NCBI GenBank assembly: GCA_963785735.1 | Contig: CAWAWJ010000001.1 | Coordinates: 1,860,001-1,924,000 of the forward strand | DNA length: 64,000 nucleotides | Direction of reading: 5' to 3' | Source of the DNA: REEB95 sp963785735 | GTDB lineage: Bacteria > Pseudomonadota > Alphaproteobacteria > ATCC43930 > CGMCC-115725 | Part shown: positions 20,257 through 29,430 of the stretch, piece after piece | Numbering within the stretch: position 1 is the stretch's first letter | How the letters are laid out: each line of letters begins with the position of its first letter | The notes under the pieces: generated by a model | Seen by the model: the letters and a program-made list of their open reading frames with translations, nothing else | Database searches by the model: none | Told to the model about the DNA's origin: nothing | Position numbers and translations under genes: made by a program

Positions 20257-21408
20257 TTAAAGCCCCAGCTCTTTCAGGATGGCGGCGCGGTCGGCGTCGA
20301 GCTGGGGTGACGGCTCATGCGTTTCAGGCTCAGCAAACCCCGAAATCTTGAGCGGATTGCCGGCGAGCTTGAGCGGGCCGGCGGCGGGATCGTTCACCGT
20401 CACCAGCATGTCGCGGGCTTCCACCTGGGGGTGGGCCAGGGCCTGGGCGATATTGTTGATCGGACCGGAGGGTATCCCCGCCTTGTCGAATAGATCGAGC
20501 CAGTGGGAAGCGGGCTTGGCGCGCAGCACCAGCTCGATCTCGGCCTTCAATCGCGGCTGGTTGCGCAAGCGCAGATCGTTGCTGGCGTAATCCGGGTTCT
20601 TGGCCATTTCGGGCCGGCCGAGCGCCTCGCAGAGCTGCTTGAAGAGATGGTCGTTGCCGGCGGCGATGATGATGTAATGGTCCGAGGTGGAAAACGCCTC
20701 GAACGGCGTGATGGTGGGATGCCGCGCCCCCAACGGACCCGGAATCTCGCCGGTCACGGTGTAGCGCATGATCGCGTTTTCCAGAAGCGCCAACTGGCAA
20801 TCGAACATGGCGATGTCGACCTTGCTTGCCTCGCCGGTCTTCTCGCGGTGGAGCAGCGCGGCATTGACCGCGATGGCGGCGTAAAGCCCGGCGCCGATGT
20901 CGCCGATCGACATGCCGATGCGCACCGGCGGCTGGCCCTTGTAGCCGGTGACCGACATGATGCCGCCCAGGCCCTGCACCACCATGTCATAGGCCGGGTT
21001 GCCGGAGGACGGGCCGGTATGGCCGAAGCCCGAGGCGGCGGCGTAGATCAACCGCTTGTAGCGCTGGTGAAGCGTGTCCCAGCCATAGCCAAATTTCTCC
21101 ATGGTGCCGGGGCGGAAATTTTCCACCAGCACGTCGGCCTTCTCCAGGAGCCTGTCGAAGATGCGTTTATCGGACTCTTTTCGTAAATCGAGCGCGATCG
21201 ATTGCTTGCCGCGGTTGACCGAAGCAAAATAAGTGGAGACTCCTCCACGAAACGGCCCGTATTCGCGGGCGTCGTCGCCCTTGCCCGGCGCCTCGACCTT
21301 GATCACCCGCGCGCCGAGCTGGGACATCAAGAAGGTGCAGTAGGGACCGGCGAGAATGCGGGAGAGATCGACGACGGTGATGCCCGAGAGCGGCCCTTTA
21401 ACGGCCAT
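20257..21408 (-). CDS. CaiB/BaiF family III CoA-transferase
   Basis: 383 residues. Family III CoA-transferases move CoA between carboxylic acids through a catalytic aspartate. LSGITVVDLSRILAGPYCTFLMSQLGARVIKVE is the standard N-terminus, VENFRPGTMEKFGYGWD follows, and the catalytic aspartate is in NPAYDMVVQGLGGIMSVTG. The length is usual. The acid substrate (oxalate, succinate, carnitine, mesaconate and others are known) cannot be told apart here. It heads a minus-strand operon with an aldehyde dehydrogenase and a penicillin-acylase-like protein; together these could process an acylated or aldehyde-bearing compound, which is inference. Confidence 0.93.
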   Translation of the reverse strand: MAVKGPLSGITVVDLSRILAGPYCTFLMSQLGARVIKVEAPGKGDDAREYGPFRGGVSTYFASVNRGKQSIALDLRKESDKRIFDRLLEKADVLVENFRPGTMEKFGYGWDTLHQRYKRLIYAAASGFGHTGPSSGNPAYDMVVQGLGGIMSVTGYKGQPPVRIGMSIGDIGAGLYAAIAVNAALLHREKTGEASKVDIAMFDCQLALLENAIMRYTVTGEIPGPLGARHPTITPFEAFSTSDHYIIIAAGNDHLFKQLCEALGRPEMAKNPDYASNDLRLRNQPRLKAEIELVLRAKPASHWLDLFDKAGIPSGPINNIAQALAHPQVEARDMLVTVNDPAAGPLKLAGNPLKISGFAEPETHEPSPQLDADRAAILKELGL

Positions 21409-21512
21409 TTTGTCCTAACCTTTTTCTTGCTGGGAACCTGTGCGTTTCCTGCTCCCAGTCTTGAATCCCGTGTTTCTTAAACCATGGCGTTGGCCTCGTC
21501 CATGACCTCTCT

Positions 21513-21526
21513 TGATCGGCCGATCA
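21513..21526. repeat. 14-base perfect palindrome upstream of hydrolase gene
   Basis: TGATCGGCCGATCA is a perfect palindrome lying 27 bases before the ATG of the alpha/beta hydrolase, in the divergent gap with the CoA-transferase gene. Position suggests an operator for a dimeric regulator, but chance in GC-rich DNA is not excluded. Confidence 0.3.
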
Positions 21527-21553
21527 CCGTCGGCGCAATCTAGCGGGGTGACG

Positions 21554-22402
21554 ATGATTGAAAAGATCCTCGACTGTCCGGGACCGCCCGCCCACCGTCT
21601 TGTCTACTATGAATGGGCGGGGCCCAAAGCTGCGCGCACGGTGCTGTGCCTGCACGGTTTGACGCGCAACGGCCGCGATTTCGATAGCCTGGCGGAGGCG
21701 CTTTCATCCGACTTCCGCGTCATCTGTCCGGACATGGCCGGCCGTGGCAAGAGCCAGTGGCTCGACGACCCGATGGCCTATGGCTTTCCGCTCTATCTGG
21801 CCGACATGGCTGTGCTGATCGAGGCGCTTGGGATCGAATCCATCGATCTGGTCGGCACCTCGATGGGCGGCAATATCGGCATGTTGTGGGCGGCGCAACA
21901 AGACAATCCCATCCGCAAGCTGGTCATGAACGATATTGGGCCGCTGATCGCCAAGCGCGGGCTGAAACGCATACGCCGCTATGTCGGCCTCGATCCGAGT
22001 TTCAAGGATTTGGCCGCGCTCGAAACCACGCTGCGCTCGGTCTTCGCCGGTTTCGGCCCGTTGACTGACGATATGTGGCGGCAGATGGCGGCACATAGCG
22101 CGCGGACTAAACCCGATGGAAGGCTCGGATTCAACTACGATCCCAAGATCGCCGCGCCGTTCGAAAAGGGCTGGTTCGTCAGGGATGTCGATCTCTGGAA
22201 ATATTACGACGCCGTCACCTGCCCGGTGCTGGTGTTGCGCGGCGCGGAATCCGATATCCTGCGCGCGGCCGATGCCCAGGCGATGACACAGCGCGGCCCG
22301 CGCGCAAGTTTGATTGAATATCCCGGCATCGGCCATGCGCCGTCGCTGACGGCGTCGGACCAGATCAAGATCGTGCGCGATTTCCTGCTCGTCCATGCCT
22401 GA
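21554..22402 (+). CDS. Alpha/beta hydrolase
   Basis: 282 residues with the alpha/beta-hydrolase fold. VLCLHGLTRNGRDFD gives the oxyanion loop, the nucleophile serine is in LVGTSMGGNIGM, the acid is likely in LRGAESDIL and the histidine in PGIGHAPSL. It has no signal peptide. Such proteins hydrolyse esters, lactones or C-C bonds, and the substrate is not evident. I take the start at ATG 21554; a longer frame from 21512 would begin inside the palindrome. The 3' end overlaps the next hydrolase gene by 8 bases, so the two are co-transcribed. Confidence 0.92.
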   Translation: MIEKILDCPGPPAHRLVYYEWAGPKAARTVLCLHGLTRNGRDFDSLAEALSSDFRVICPDMAGRGKSQWLDDPMAYGFPLYLADMAVLIEALGIESIDLVGTSMGGNIGMLWAAQQDNPIRKLVMNDIGPLIAKRGLKRIRRYVGLDPSFKDLAALETTLRSVFAGFGPLTDDMWRQMAAHSARTKPDGRLGFNYDPKIAAPFEKGWFVRDVDLWKYYDAVTCPVLVLRGAESDILRAADAQAMTQRGPRASLIEYPGIGHAPSLTASDQIKIVRDFLLVHA

Positions 22403-23393
22403 CGCGCGGTTTCCAATCCTCGACCTGCCGGTTTTCCGCCAGCGCCTGCCATGGCTGGGACCGGACCTTCAGACCATGCGCGGCGTGATGATGAAATGCC
22501 GCGCGCCGCTCGAGCTCTACCGGCATGAGCGGCTTTTGATTCCCATGAACGACGGCAGCGGCGATAGACTGTCAGTCATACTCGGCCGCCCGGGCGTGGA
22601 TTCATCACGGCCTCTGGTGGTTTTGATCCACGGCCTTACCGGCCTCGAAGACAGTTTCTACATGCGCGAAAGCGCGGCGCATTTCCTGTCGCAAGGCTAT
22701 CCGGTGTTGCGGCTCAATTTGCGCGGAGCGGGGCGTTCGCGCCCGCTGTGCTCGACGCAATACAATGCCGGCAGCAGCGGCGATCTCGCCCGCGTCTTTA
22801 CGAGTTTGCCGGGCGATCTCACCGCGCACGGCTTGACGGCGGTGGGCTATTCGCTCGGGGGCAATCTGCTGCTCAAGTATCTGGGCGAGCGCGGCGGCGA
22901 AACCCAGCTTAAAGCCGCCGCCGTGGTGTCGGCACCGCTCGATCTTGCCGCCTGCGCCCGCCGCATAAACCATTGGCGCAACGTTTTCTATCAGCGTTAT
23001 CTGCTGCATTACATGAAGGCAGAGGCGGTGGCGCCCGACGTAACGCTGTCACCGGCCGAGCGCAAAGCGGTGCTGGGTTCGCGTAGCGTGTGGGAATTCG
23101 ATCATGTCTACAGCGCGCCGCGCGCCGGGTTCAAAGGCGCCGAGGACTATTACGCAAACGCGTCATCGGGCCGGTTCCTGCCCGGCATCGCGGCGCCGAC
23201 CTTGTTGTTGCACGCGCGCGATGACCCCTGGGTTCCGGACGAACCCTATGACGCTTTCGATTGGCGCTCGCGTCCGAATTTATACCCGGTGCTGACCGCG
23301 CTTGGGGGGCATGTGGGCTATCACGGCGCCGGCGGCGTGGCGTGGCACAATCTCGCCATCGCGCGGTTTTTCGCCGCGCTCAGCCCTTCTTGA
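22395..23393 (+). CDS. YheT-family alpha/beta hydrolase
   Basis: 332 residues of the YheT/ABHD1-3 family of alpha/beta hydrolases. The N-terminal WLGPDLQTM and the later LVVLIHGLTGLEDSFYMR, NLRGAGRS and GYSLGGNLLLKYLGE are family signatures; the serine in GYSLGGN is the nucleophile, with aspartate in HARDDPWVP and histidine in GGHVGYHG. The family acts on esters of medium or long acyl chains in some members, but most bacterial ones are uncharacterised. It overlaps the preceding hydrolase by 8 bases and the convergent hemB gene by 14 bases. Confidence 0.93.
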   Translation: MPDARFPILDLPVFRQRLPWLGPDLQTMRGVMMKCRAPLELYRHERLLIPMNDGSGDRLSVILGRPGVDSSRPLVVLIHGLTGLEDSFYMRESAAHFLSQGYPVLRLNLRGAGRSRPLCSTQYNAGSSGDLARVFTSLPGDLTAHGLTAVGYSLGGNLLLKYLGERGGETQLKAAAVVSAPLDLAACARRINHWRNVFYQRYLLHYMKAEAVAPDVTLSPAERKAVLGSRSVWEFDHVYSAPRAGFKGAEDYYANASSGRFLPGIAAPTLLLHARDDPWVPDEPYDAFDWRSRPNLYPVLTALGGHVGYHGAGGVAWHNLAIARFFAALSPS

Positions 23394-24420
23394 GCAGTTT
23401 CGCCGCCTCAAGCGCGAAATATGTCAGCACGCCGTCGGCGCCGGCGCGCTTGAATCCGAGCAGCGTTTCCATCGCCACGCCGGGATCGAGCCAGCCGCGC
23501 TCGATGGCGCCCTTGAGCATCGCGTATTCGCCGCTTACCTGATAGGCGAAGGTGGGCATGCCGAAACTTTGCTTCACGCGCCAGACGATGTCGAGATAGG
23601 GCAGGCCGGGCTTGACCATGACCATGTCGGCGCCCTCTTGAATGTCGAGCGCGACCTCGCGCAGCGCCTCATCGCCGTTCGCGGGGTCCATCTGATAGCT
23701 GCGCTTGTCGGCTTTGCCGAGCGCGCTCTTGCTGCCGACCGCGTCGCGGAATGGGCCGTAAAAGCCCGAGGCGTATTTCGCGGCATAAGCCATGATCAGC
23801 ACGCGTTCCAGCCCGACGGCGTCAAGCGCATCGCGGATCGCACCCACGCGCCCGTCCATCATGTCGGAAGGCGCGATCACGTCGCAGCCGGCTTCGGCCT
23901 GGACCAGCGCCTGGCGGCACAATATTTCGACGGTCTCGTCGTTGGCGACCTCGTCGCCGCGCAACACGCCGTCATGGCCGTGGCTGGTATAGGGATCGAG
24001 CGCCACGTCGCACATCACGCCCAGGTCGGGATGCGCCTTTTTGACCGCGCGCACCGCGCGGCAGATCAGATTATCGGGATTGAGCGCCTCTTCGCCGTCG
24101 GGCGTTTTGAGGCCGGACGGCGTTGCCGGGAAGAGCGCGATCAAGGGAATGCCGAGCTCCTTGGCGTTGCCCGCCTCGTCGACCAAGGCGGCTATGGAAA
24201 GCCGGTCCACGCCGGGCATGGAAAGAACGGGCGCTCGCGCCTGCTTGTCGTCATGGACGAAGACCGGCCAGATCAGATCGGCAGGATTTAGGACATGCTC
24301 CGCCACCAAGCGGCGCGACCAGTCGGAACGCCGGTTGCGGCGCGGGCGCGTACGCGGATATGCACCCTGGGCGCGATCCTTGTTTCTGGCGGCGTGGCCG
24401 CGTCTCGGCTGGTCGTCCAT
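23380..24420 (-). CDS. hemB: Porphobilinogen synthase (delta-aminolevulinate dehydratase)
   Basis: 346 residues. It joins two 5-aminolevulinate molecules to porphobilinogen in heme and chlorophyll synthesis. The two Schiff-base lysines are in AYAAKYASGFYGPFR and MVMVKPGLPYLD. The metal-site segment reads DVALDPYTSHGHDG, with aspartate instead of the zinc cysteines, so this is the magnesium-dependent type common in alphaproteobacteria. A basic N-terminal tail of about 35 residues precedes the barrel. ATG at 24420 is the only good start. It overlaps the convergent yheT-like gene by 14 bases. Confidence 0.96.
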   Translation of the reverse strand: MDDQPRRGHAARNKDRAQGAYPRTRPRRNRRSDWSRRLVAEHVLNPADLIWPVFVHDDKQARAPVLSMPGVDRLSIAALVDEAGNAKELGIPLIALFPATPSGLKTPDGEEALNPDNLICRAVRAVKKAHPDLGVMCDVALDPYTSHGHDGVLRGDEVANDETVEILCRQALVQAEAGCDVIAPSDMMDGRVGAIRDALDAVGLERVLIMAYAAKYASGFYGPFRDAVGSKSALGKADKRSYQMDPANGDEALREVALDIQEGADMVMVKPGLPYLDIVWRVKQSFGMPTFAYQVSGEYAMLKGAIERGWLDPGVAMETLLGFKRAGADGVLTYFALEAAKLLKKG

Positions 24421-24485
24421 GGCCGCGGATCATAGGGAGCGCCGCCGCCCTAGGCAACCTCTTGCCGCGCCTTTATGATTTACGC

Positions 24486-25559
24486 ATGGCCGGGACCGAG
24501 GAAATCCGGATCGAGCGCCGGGGCGGGCTTGGGCTCATCACCCTCAACCGCCCGCAGGCGCTGAACACGCTCTCGCTCGCCATGTACCGCGCCTTCGATC
24601 CCCAGCTGGTCGCCTGGGGTCGCGACCCGGACATCCACGCCATCGCGGTGAAAGGCGAGGGCGGGCGCGCCTTTTGCGCCGGCGGCGACGTGCGCGCGAT
24701 CTACGACGCGCGCCGGAGCGAGGTGGGCGAGGGCGACTACAAGACCGATTTTTTTCGCGAGGAATATTCGCTGATCGCGCGGGTCCATCATTTCCCGAAG
24801 CCTTATGTGGCGCTGATGGACGGGATCGTGATGGGCGGCGGCGCGGGAATTTCGGTGAATGGGTCGCGCCGGGTGGTTACCGATAAAACTCTATTCGCCA
24901 TGCCCGAGGTGTTCATCGGGTTGTTCCCGGATGTGGGCGCCTCGCGATTCCTCGCTCTCTGCCCAGGGCGCATCGGGCTTTATCTGGCGCTCACGGGAAA
25001 GCGCATCGGCGCGGCGGATTGCCTTTATTGCGGCTTCGGGACCCATTACGTGCCGAGCGCCCGGCTCAAGGACCTCGTCGAATCCCTGGCCGCGATCCAG
25101 TTCCATCCCGGCACCGCGCGCGCGCAGGTGGACGCCACCATCGCGAGGTTTGCCGCCGATCCCGGGCCCGCCACCCTGCCCGCGATAGAGCCCCAGATCA
25201 GCCGAGTATTCGCCGAGGAATCGGTCGAAGCCATTCGAGGCGCGCTTGGAAAACTAGAGGCGGATTGGGCCAAGGAGGCTCGCGCAGCCATGGACCGCGC
25301 CTCGCCCTTGTCGCTCAAGATCGTCTTCCGCCAGCTCCGGCTTGGCCAAGGCACGAGCCTCGAGCAGGCGCTCTCGCTCGAATACCGCCTGACCCAGCAT
25401 GTCATGGTCGGCCATGATTTCTTCGAAGGCATCCGCGCGGCGCTGGTGGACAAGGACAACAAGCCGCGCTGGCAGCATGCGCGCCTGGAAGACGTGAGCG
25501 AAAGCGAGGTCGATGGTTATTTTAAAAGCCTGGGCGCGCGCGAACTCACCTTCGCTTGA
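24486..25559 (+). CDS. 3-hydroxyisobutyryl-CoA hydrolase-like enoyl-CoA hydratase family protein
   Basis: 357 residues. It belongs to the crotonase superfamily, in the longer subgroup that hydrolyses 3-hydroxyisobutyryl-CoA in valine breakdown. GRAFCAGGDVRAIYDARR forms the oxyanion hole, GIVMGGGAGISVNGSRRVVT the second, and MPEVFIGLFPDVGASRFL carries the glutamate and aspartate of the hydrolase subgroup. A C-terminal domain with KIVFRQLRLG, FEGIRAALVDKDNKPRW completes it. The start is ATG 24486; the open frame runs further upstream through hemB's leader but has no support there. No other valine genes are adjacent. Confidence 0.9.
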   Translation: MAGTEEIRIERRGGLGLITLNRPQALNTLSLAMYRAFDPQLVAWGRDPDIHAIAVKGEGGRAFCAGGDVRAIYDARRSEVGEGDYKTDFFREEYSLIARVHHFPKPYVALMDGIVMGGGAGISVNGSRRVVTDKTLFAMPEVFIGLFPDVGASRFLALCPGRIGLYLALTGKRIGAADCLYCGFGTHYVPSARLKDLVESLAAIQFHPGTARAQVDATIARFAADPGPATLPAIEPQISRVFAEESVEAIRGALGKLEADWAKEARAAMDRASPLSLKIVFRQLRLGQGTSLEQALSLEYRLTQHVMVGHDFFEGIRAALVDKDNKPRWQHARLEDVSESEVDGYFKSLGARELTFA

Positions 25560-25654
25560 GCCGCCATTTTCGGAACGTTGAACGTCCTTCCGGTATCGTG
25601 TATTCATGAAATTGCGCTGGCACGGAATAAACCACTTAATCGGGAGCGCCGTGT

Positions 25655-26386
25655 ATGAAGAAACAATCCAAAGGCTCCGGCCAAACGCGCCGCCAGGTTC
25701 TGGCCGCGGGCGCGGCGCTGGCCGCTTCGGCGACGAGCGTCCGCGCCGAAACCTTGACGGGATCGCTGCCTTGGACATCGGGCGCGACCAGCCCGCCCAG
25801 CCCGGTCGATACCAGCGCCTGGCATTTCTTCACCTCCGGCGAGGCCGCTTCGGTCGAAGCCCTGGTCGATCGCCTGATCCCGCCCGACCCGCAAACCCCC
25901 GGCGGCAAGGACGCCGGCTGCGCCGCCTTTATCGACGGCCAGCTCGCCGGGCCTTACGGCTCGGCGGGCGGGCTTTACAGGGAGGGGCCGTTCCAAAAGG
26001 GCACGCCGCAGCAAGGCCCGCAAGCCGAGGCGACGCCCGCCGAGCTCTATCGCGCCGCGCTCAAGGCGCTCGACGCCTATTGCGGCGCCAACTTCCAGGG
26101 CAAGAACTTCGCCGCGCTCGCGCCCGACGATCAGGACGCGGTGCTTAAGGGCCTCGACGGCGGCGCGATCACGCTCGACGGCGCCGACGCCAAGCTGTTC
26201 TTCGAGCTTTTGTTGCAGAACGCCATGGAAGGGTTCTTTTCCGATCCGCTCTATGGCGGCAATCGCGGCATGGCGGGCTGGAAGATGGTGGGATTTCCGG
26301 GGTCGCGTTACGACTATCGCGCCTATGTGGACAAGCACAACCAGGATCTCGGCCTGAATCCGGTTTCGATTCTGTCGAAACTCTAG
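25655..26386 (+). CDS. Gluconate 2-dehydrogenase-like gamma subunit (Tat-exported)
   Basis: 243 residues of the gluconate 2-dehydrogenase subunit 3 family. The N-terminus has a twin-arginine signal (TRRQVLAAGAALAASATSVRA), with cleavage expected after VRA. LVDRLIPPDPQTPGGKDAGCAAFIDGQL and LFFELLLQNAMEGFFSDPLYGGNRGMAGWKMVGFPG are the conserved blocks. This small subunit assists folding and Tat export of the flavoprotein partner, which has no signal of its own. It is first of three genes (gamma, alpha, cytochrome c), with 32 bases to the alpha gene and GGAAGGAGA between them. Confidence 0.93.
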   Translation: MKKQSKGSGQTRRQVLAAGAALAASATSVRAETLTGSLPWTSGATSPPSPVDTSAWHFFTSGEAASVEALVDRLIPPDPQTPGGKDAGCAAFIDGQLAGPYGSAGGLYREGPFQKGTPQQGPQAEATPAELYRAALKALDAYCGANFQGKNFAALAPDDQDAVLKGLDGGAITLDGADAKLFFELLLQNAMEGFFSDPLYGGNRGMAGWKMVGFPGSRYDYRAYVDKHNQDLGLNPVSILSKL

Positions 26387-26418
26387 CCGCGGCCGCCGGG
26401 AAGGCGGGAAGGAGATTG

Positions 26419-28185
26419 ATGGGCGGAACGCTTCCTTCAACCGATGTGGTGATCGTCGGATTGGGCTTTACCGGCGCCATTCTCGCCGAGCAGCTCACCA
26501 CCGCCGGGCTCAACGTCATCGCCATCGAGCGCGGCCCGTGGCGCGACACCTCGACCGACTTTCCGACCACCTACGCCCAGGACGAGCTGCGCTACGGCAT
26601 CAGGCTCGATCTGTTCCAGCGCCCGGCGCAAGACACCGTCACCTTCCGCAACAACGTCAACCAGACCGCGCTGCCCGTCCGCCAGTTCGGCTCCTTCATC
26701 CCCGGCAACGGCGTCGGCGGCGCCGGCGTGCATTGGAACGGCGCGGTTTGGCGTTTTCTCCCCACCGATTTCACGTTGCGCAGCCATATCGAGAAACGCT
26801 ACGGCAAGGCCTTCCTCGCATCCGACCTGACCGTCCAGGATTGGGGCGTCACTTATGACGATCTCGAACCCTATTACGACAAGTTCGACAAGCTGTGCGG
26901 CATATCGGGCAAGGCCGGCAATCTGAAGGGGCAGATTCAGCCCGGCGGCAACCCGTTCGAGGGGCCGCGCGCCAGCGAATATCCCACCCCGCCGATGCGT
27001 CAGCCCTATTCGCCCGCGCTGTTCGCGCAAGCCGCCTCGTCCATGGGCTATCACCCTTTTCCGCAACCCTCGGCCAATATCTCGCAGGCCTATACCAATT
27101 CGCTCGGCGTGCGCATGGGGCCGTGCAGCTATTGCGGCTTCTGCGAGCGCTTCGGCTGCGGCAATTATTCCAAGGCCAGCCCGCAGACCACGGTGCTGCC
27201 CACGCTGTTCCGGCGGACCAATTTCACCGCCCGCACCAACAGCGAAGTGCTCAAGATCGAATTGTCGGCTGACGGCAAGCGCGCCACCGGCGTCACCTAT
27301 ATCGATTCGAGCGGCGAGGTGTGGGAACAGCCGGCCGAGATGGTCCTGGTCTGCTCCTTCTCGTTCAATTGCGTGCGGATGCTGCTGCTCTCGGGCATCG
27401 GCAAGCCCTATGACCCGTCGAGCGGCACCGGCGTGGTCGGACGCAATTACGCCTACCAGACCACCTCGGGCGCGAGCCTGTTCTTCGACGACAAGATCTT
27501 CAACCCGTTCATCGGCTCGGGCGCGCTCGGCATGGTGATCGACGATTTCAACGGCGACAATTTCGACCACGCCAAGCTGGGCTTCGGCGGCGGCGCGTCG
27601 ATCTCGACCATCATCACCAATGGCCGCCCGATCCTCTACCGGCCGGTGCCGCCCGGCACGCCGCGCTGGGGTGCTGCGTGGAAGAGTGCCACGCGCGGCA
27701 ACTATCAAAGCACGATGGCGATCGCCGCCCAGGGCAGCAGCTATGCCCAGCGCGGGGCCTATCTCGACCTCGATCCCACCTACACGGACCCGCATGGCCG
27801 GCCGCTTTTGCGCATGACCTTCGATTTCAGCCCCAATGACATCAAGATGTCGGCCTATGTCACCGACCGTATCGGCGAGATCGCCAAAAGCCTGAATCCG
27901 AGGCAGGTGGCGATAGCGCCGCGCACCGGCCCCTATTCGGTCGTGCCCTATCAAAGCACGCACAACACCGGCGGCGCGGTGATGGGTGTCGATCCCAAAA
28001 CCAGCGTGGTCAACCGCTATCTCCAGAGCTGGGATGTATCGAACGTGTTCGTGCTGGGCGCATCGGTCTTTCCGCAGAACGCCGGCTACAACCCGACCGG
28101 CACGGTGGGCGCGCTGGCCTATTGGGCCGCCGACGCGATCATCGGCCAATATCTCAAAAACCCGGGACCGCTGGTTCATGCGTAA
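26419..28185 (+). CDS. GMC-type FAD dehydrogenase, alpha subunit
   Basis: 588 residues of the glucose-methanol-choline oxidoreductase family, close to the catalytic subunit of FAD glucose dehydrogenase and gluconate/sorbitol dehydrogenases. VVIVGLGFTGAILAEQL binds FAD. NGVGGAGVHWNGAVWR is the family's second flavin motif. A cysteine group in GPCSYCGFCERFGCGNYS fits the 3Fe-4S cluster of this subfamily that hands electrons to the cytochrome. The catalytic histidine is expected in QSTHNTGGAVMG and asparagine in NAGYNPTGTVGALAYW. Start at ATG 26419. It should be carried through the Tat system by the gamma subunit and oxidise a sugar or polyol in the periplasm. It overlaps the cytochrome gene by 8 bases. 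Confidence 0.93.
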   Translation: MGGTLPSTDVVIVGLGFTGAILAEQLTTAGLNVIAIERGPWRDTSTDFPTTYAQDELRYGIRLDLFQRPAQDTVTFRNNVNQTALPVRQFGSFIPGNGVGGAGVHWNGAVWRFLPTDFTLRSHIEKRYGKAFLASDLTVQDWGVTYDDLEPYYDKFDKLCGISGKAGNLKGQIQPGGNPFEGPRASEYPTPPMRQPYSPALFAQAASSMGYHPFPQPSANISQAYTNSLGVRMGPCSYCGFCERFGCGNYSKASPQTTVLPTLFRRTNFTARTNSEVLKIELSADGKRATGVTYIDSSGEVWEQPAEMVLVCSFSFNCVRMLLLSGIGKPYDPSSGTGVVGRNYAYQTTSGASLFFDDKIFNPFIGSGALGMVIDDFNGDNFDHAKLGFGGGASISTIITNGRPILYRPVPPGTPRWGAAWKSATRGNYQSTMAIAAQGSSYAQRGAYLDLDPTYTDPHGRPLLRMTFDFSPNDIKMSAYVTDRIGEIAKSLNPRQVAIAPRTGPYSVVPYQSTHNTGGAVMGVDPKTSVVNRYLQSWDVSNVFVLGASVFPQNAGYNPTGTVGALAYWAADAIIGQYLKNPGPLVHA

Positions 28186-29416
28186 GGGACCCGCCCGGTT
28201 TGCCTGGGTTGCGGCGCTGGCGGTCATCGCGGCCGTGCCCGCCTTTGCCCAGGACCCGCAGGCCGCCGGCGCGGTGGAGCGCGGGCGTTATCTCGCCACC
28301 CTTGGCGATTGCGGCGCCTGCCACACCAAGCCGGGCGGCAAGCCCTTCGCCGGCGGGCTCGTCATCGAAACGCCGTTCGGCAATATCGCCGCAGCCAACA
28401 TCACGCCCGACCGCGCCGCCGGCATCGGCGCGTGGAGCGACGACGATTTTGTGCGCGCCATGCAGCAAGGCATCGCGGCGGACGGGACGCATCTTTATCC
28501 GGCCATGCCCTATCCCGCCTTCACCCATGTGACGCGCGACGATCTGCTGGCGTTGCGCGCTTATCTCGCCACGCTCGACCCGGTGAGCGACGCGGTCGAA
28601 ACCAACCGCCTGCCTTTCCCGTTCGACATCCGCGCCAGCCTCATCGCATGGAACCTGCTCAATTTCACGCCGGGCGAATTCAAGCCCGATCCGGCCAAAT
28701 CCGACGCGTGGAACCGCGGCGCCTATCTGGTGGAGGGGCTCGGCCATTGCGGCACCTGCCACACCCCGAAGAACATGATGGGCGGCGACAAGACGGATCA
28801 GCCCTTGGCGGGCGCCGCGTTGCAGGGCTGGTACGCGACGCCCTTGAATAACGACGCGCGCACGGGATTGGGATCCTGGTCGGCGGAGGACATCGTCTCC
28901 TATCTCAAGACCGGCTGGGGCGGCGGACAGGTGGCCGCTGGCCCGATGGCGCTGGTGGTGGCGGATTCGACTTCAAAGCTCAATGACGACGATCTCAACG
29001 CCATCGCCGCCTATCTCAAGGACGTCGCGGCCCCCGCGGTCGCGGCCCCGGCGCCGCTCGCTCAAAGCGATTCCGCCATGCAAGCGGGCCGGACGCTTTA
29101 CGTCGTCAACTGCGCCGCCTGTCACACCGAAACCGGCGAAGGCCAGACGGAAATTTTCCCGGCGCTGGTCAAGAGCCCGGTGGTGCAGGCCGCCGATACC
29201 GCCACGCTGCTCGACGTGGTGTTGAACGGCGGCCACGGCGTGGCGACCGATGCCAATCCTACCGCGCCGGGCATGCCCGCCTTCGGCTGGAAACTGACCG
29301 ACGGTGAGATATCCTCGCTGCTCACTTATATCCGCAACGATTTTGGCAATGCGGCGAACGCGGTGTCGGCCGCCGACGTGCAGAAAGCACGCGGGCGTCC
29401 GCCCGCCGTCAACTAG
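28178..29416 (+). CDS. Triheme cytochrome c subunit of the FAD dehydrogenase
   Basis: 412 residues. A signal peptide (FAWVAALAVIAAVPAFA) is followed by three cytochrome c domains with heme motifs CGACH, CGTCH and CAACH. Axial methionines are expected in MPYPAF, GPMALV and MPAFGW. A short Ala/Pro-rich linker separates domains two and three. The protein is the membrane-side electron acceptor for the FAD dehydrogenase and passes electrons to ubiquinone or a terminal oxidase. The start is ATG 28178, overlapping the alpha gene's stop; the larger open frame upstream is the shadow of that gene. Confidence 0.94.
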   Translation: MRKGPARFAWVAALAVIAAVPAFAQDPQAAGAVERGRYLATLGDCGACHTKPGGKPFAGGLVIETPFGNIAAANITPDRAAGIGAWSDDDFVRAMQQGIAADGTHLYPAMPYPAFTHVTRDDLLALRAYLATLDPVSDAVETNRLPFPFDIRASLIAWNLLNFTPGEFKPDPAKSDAWNRGAYLVEGLGHCGTCHTPKNMMGGDKTDQPLAGAALQGWYATPLNNDARTGLGSWSAEDIVSYLKTGWGGGQVAAGPMALVVADSTSKLNDDDLNAIAAYLKDVAAPAVAAPAPLAQSDSAMQAGRTLYVVNCAACHTETGEGQTEIFPALVKSPVVQAADTATLLDVVLNGGHGVATDANPTAPGMPAFGWKLTDGEISSLLTYIRNDFGNAANAVSAADVQKARGRPPAVN

Positions 29417-29430
29417 CGCAACGCGATCCG

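Noticed and set aside
26437..28227. A 596-residue minus-strand frame
   Set aside because: Antisense shadow of the GMC dehydrogenase gene with no recognisable protein features.
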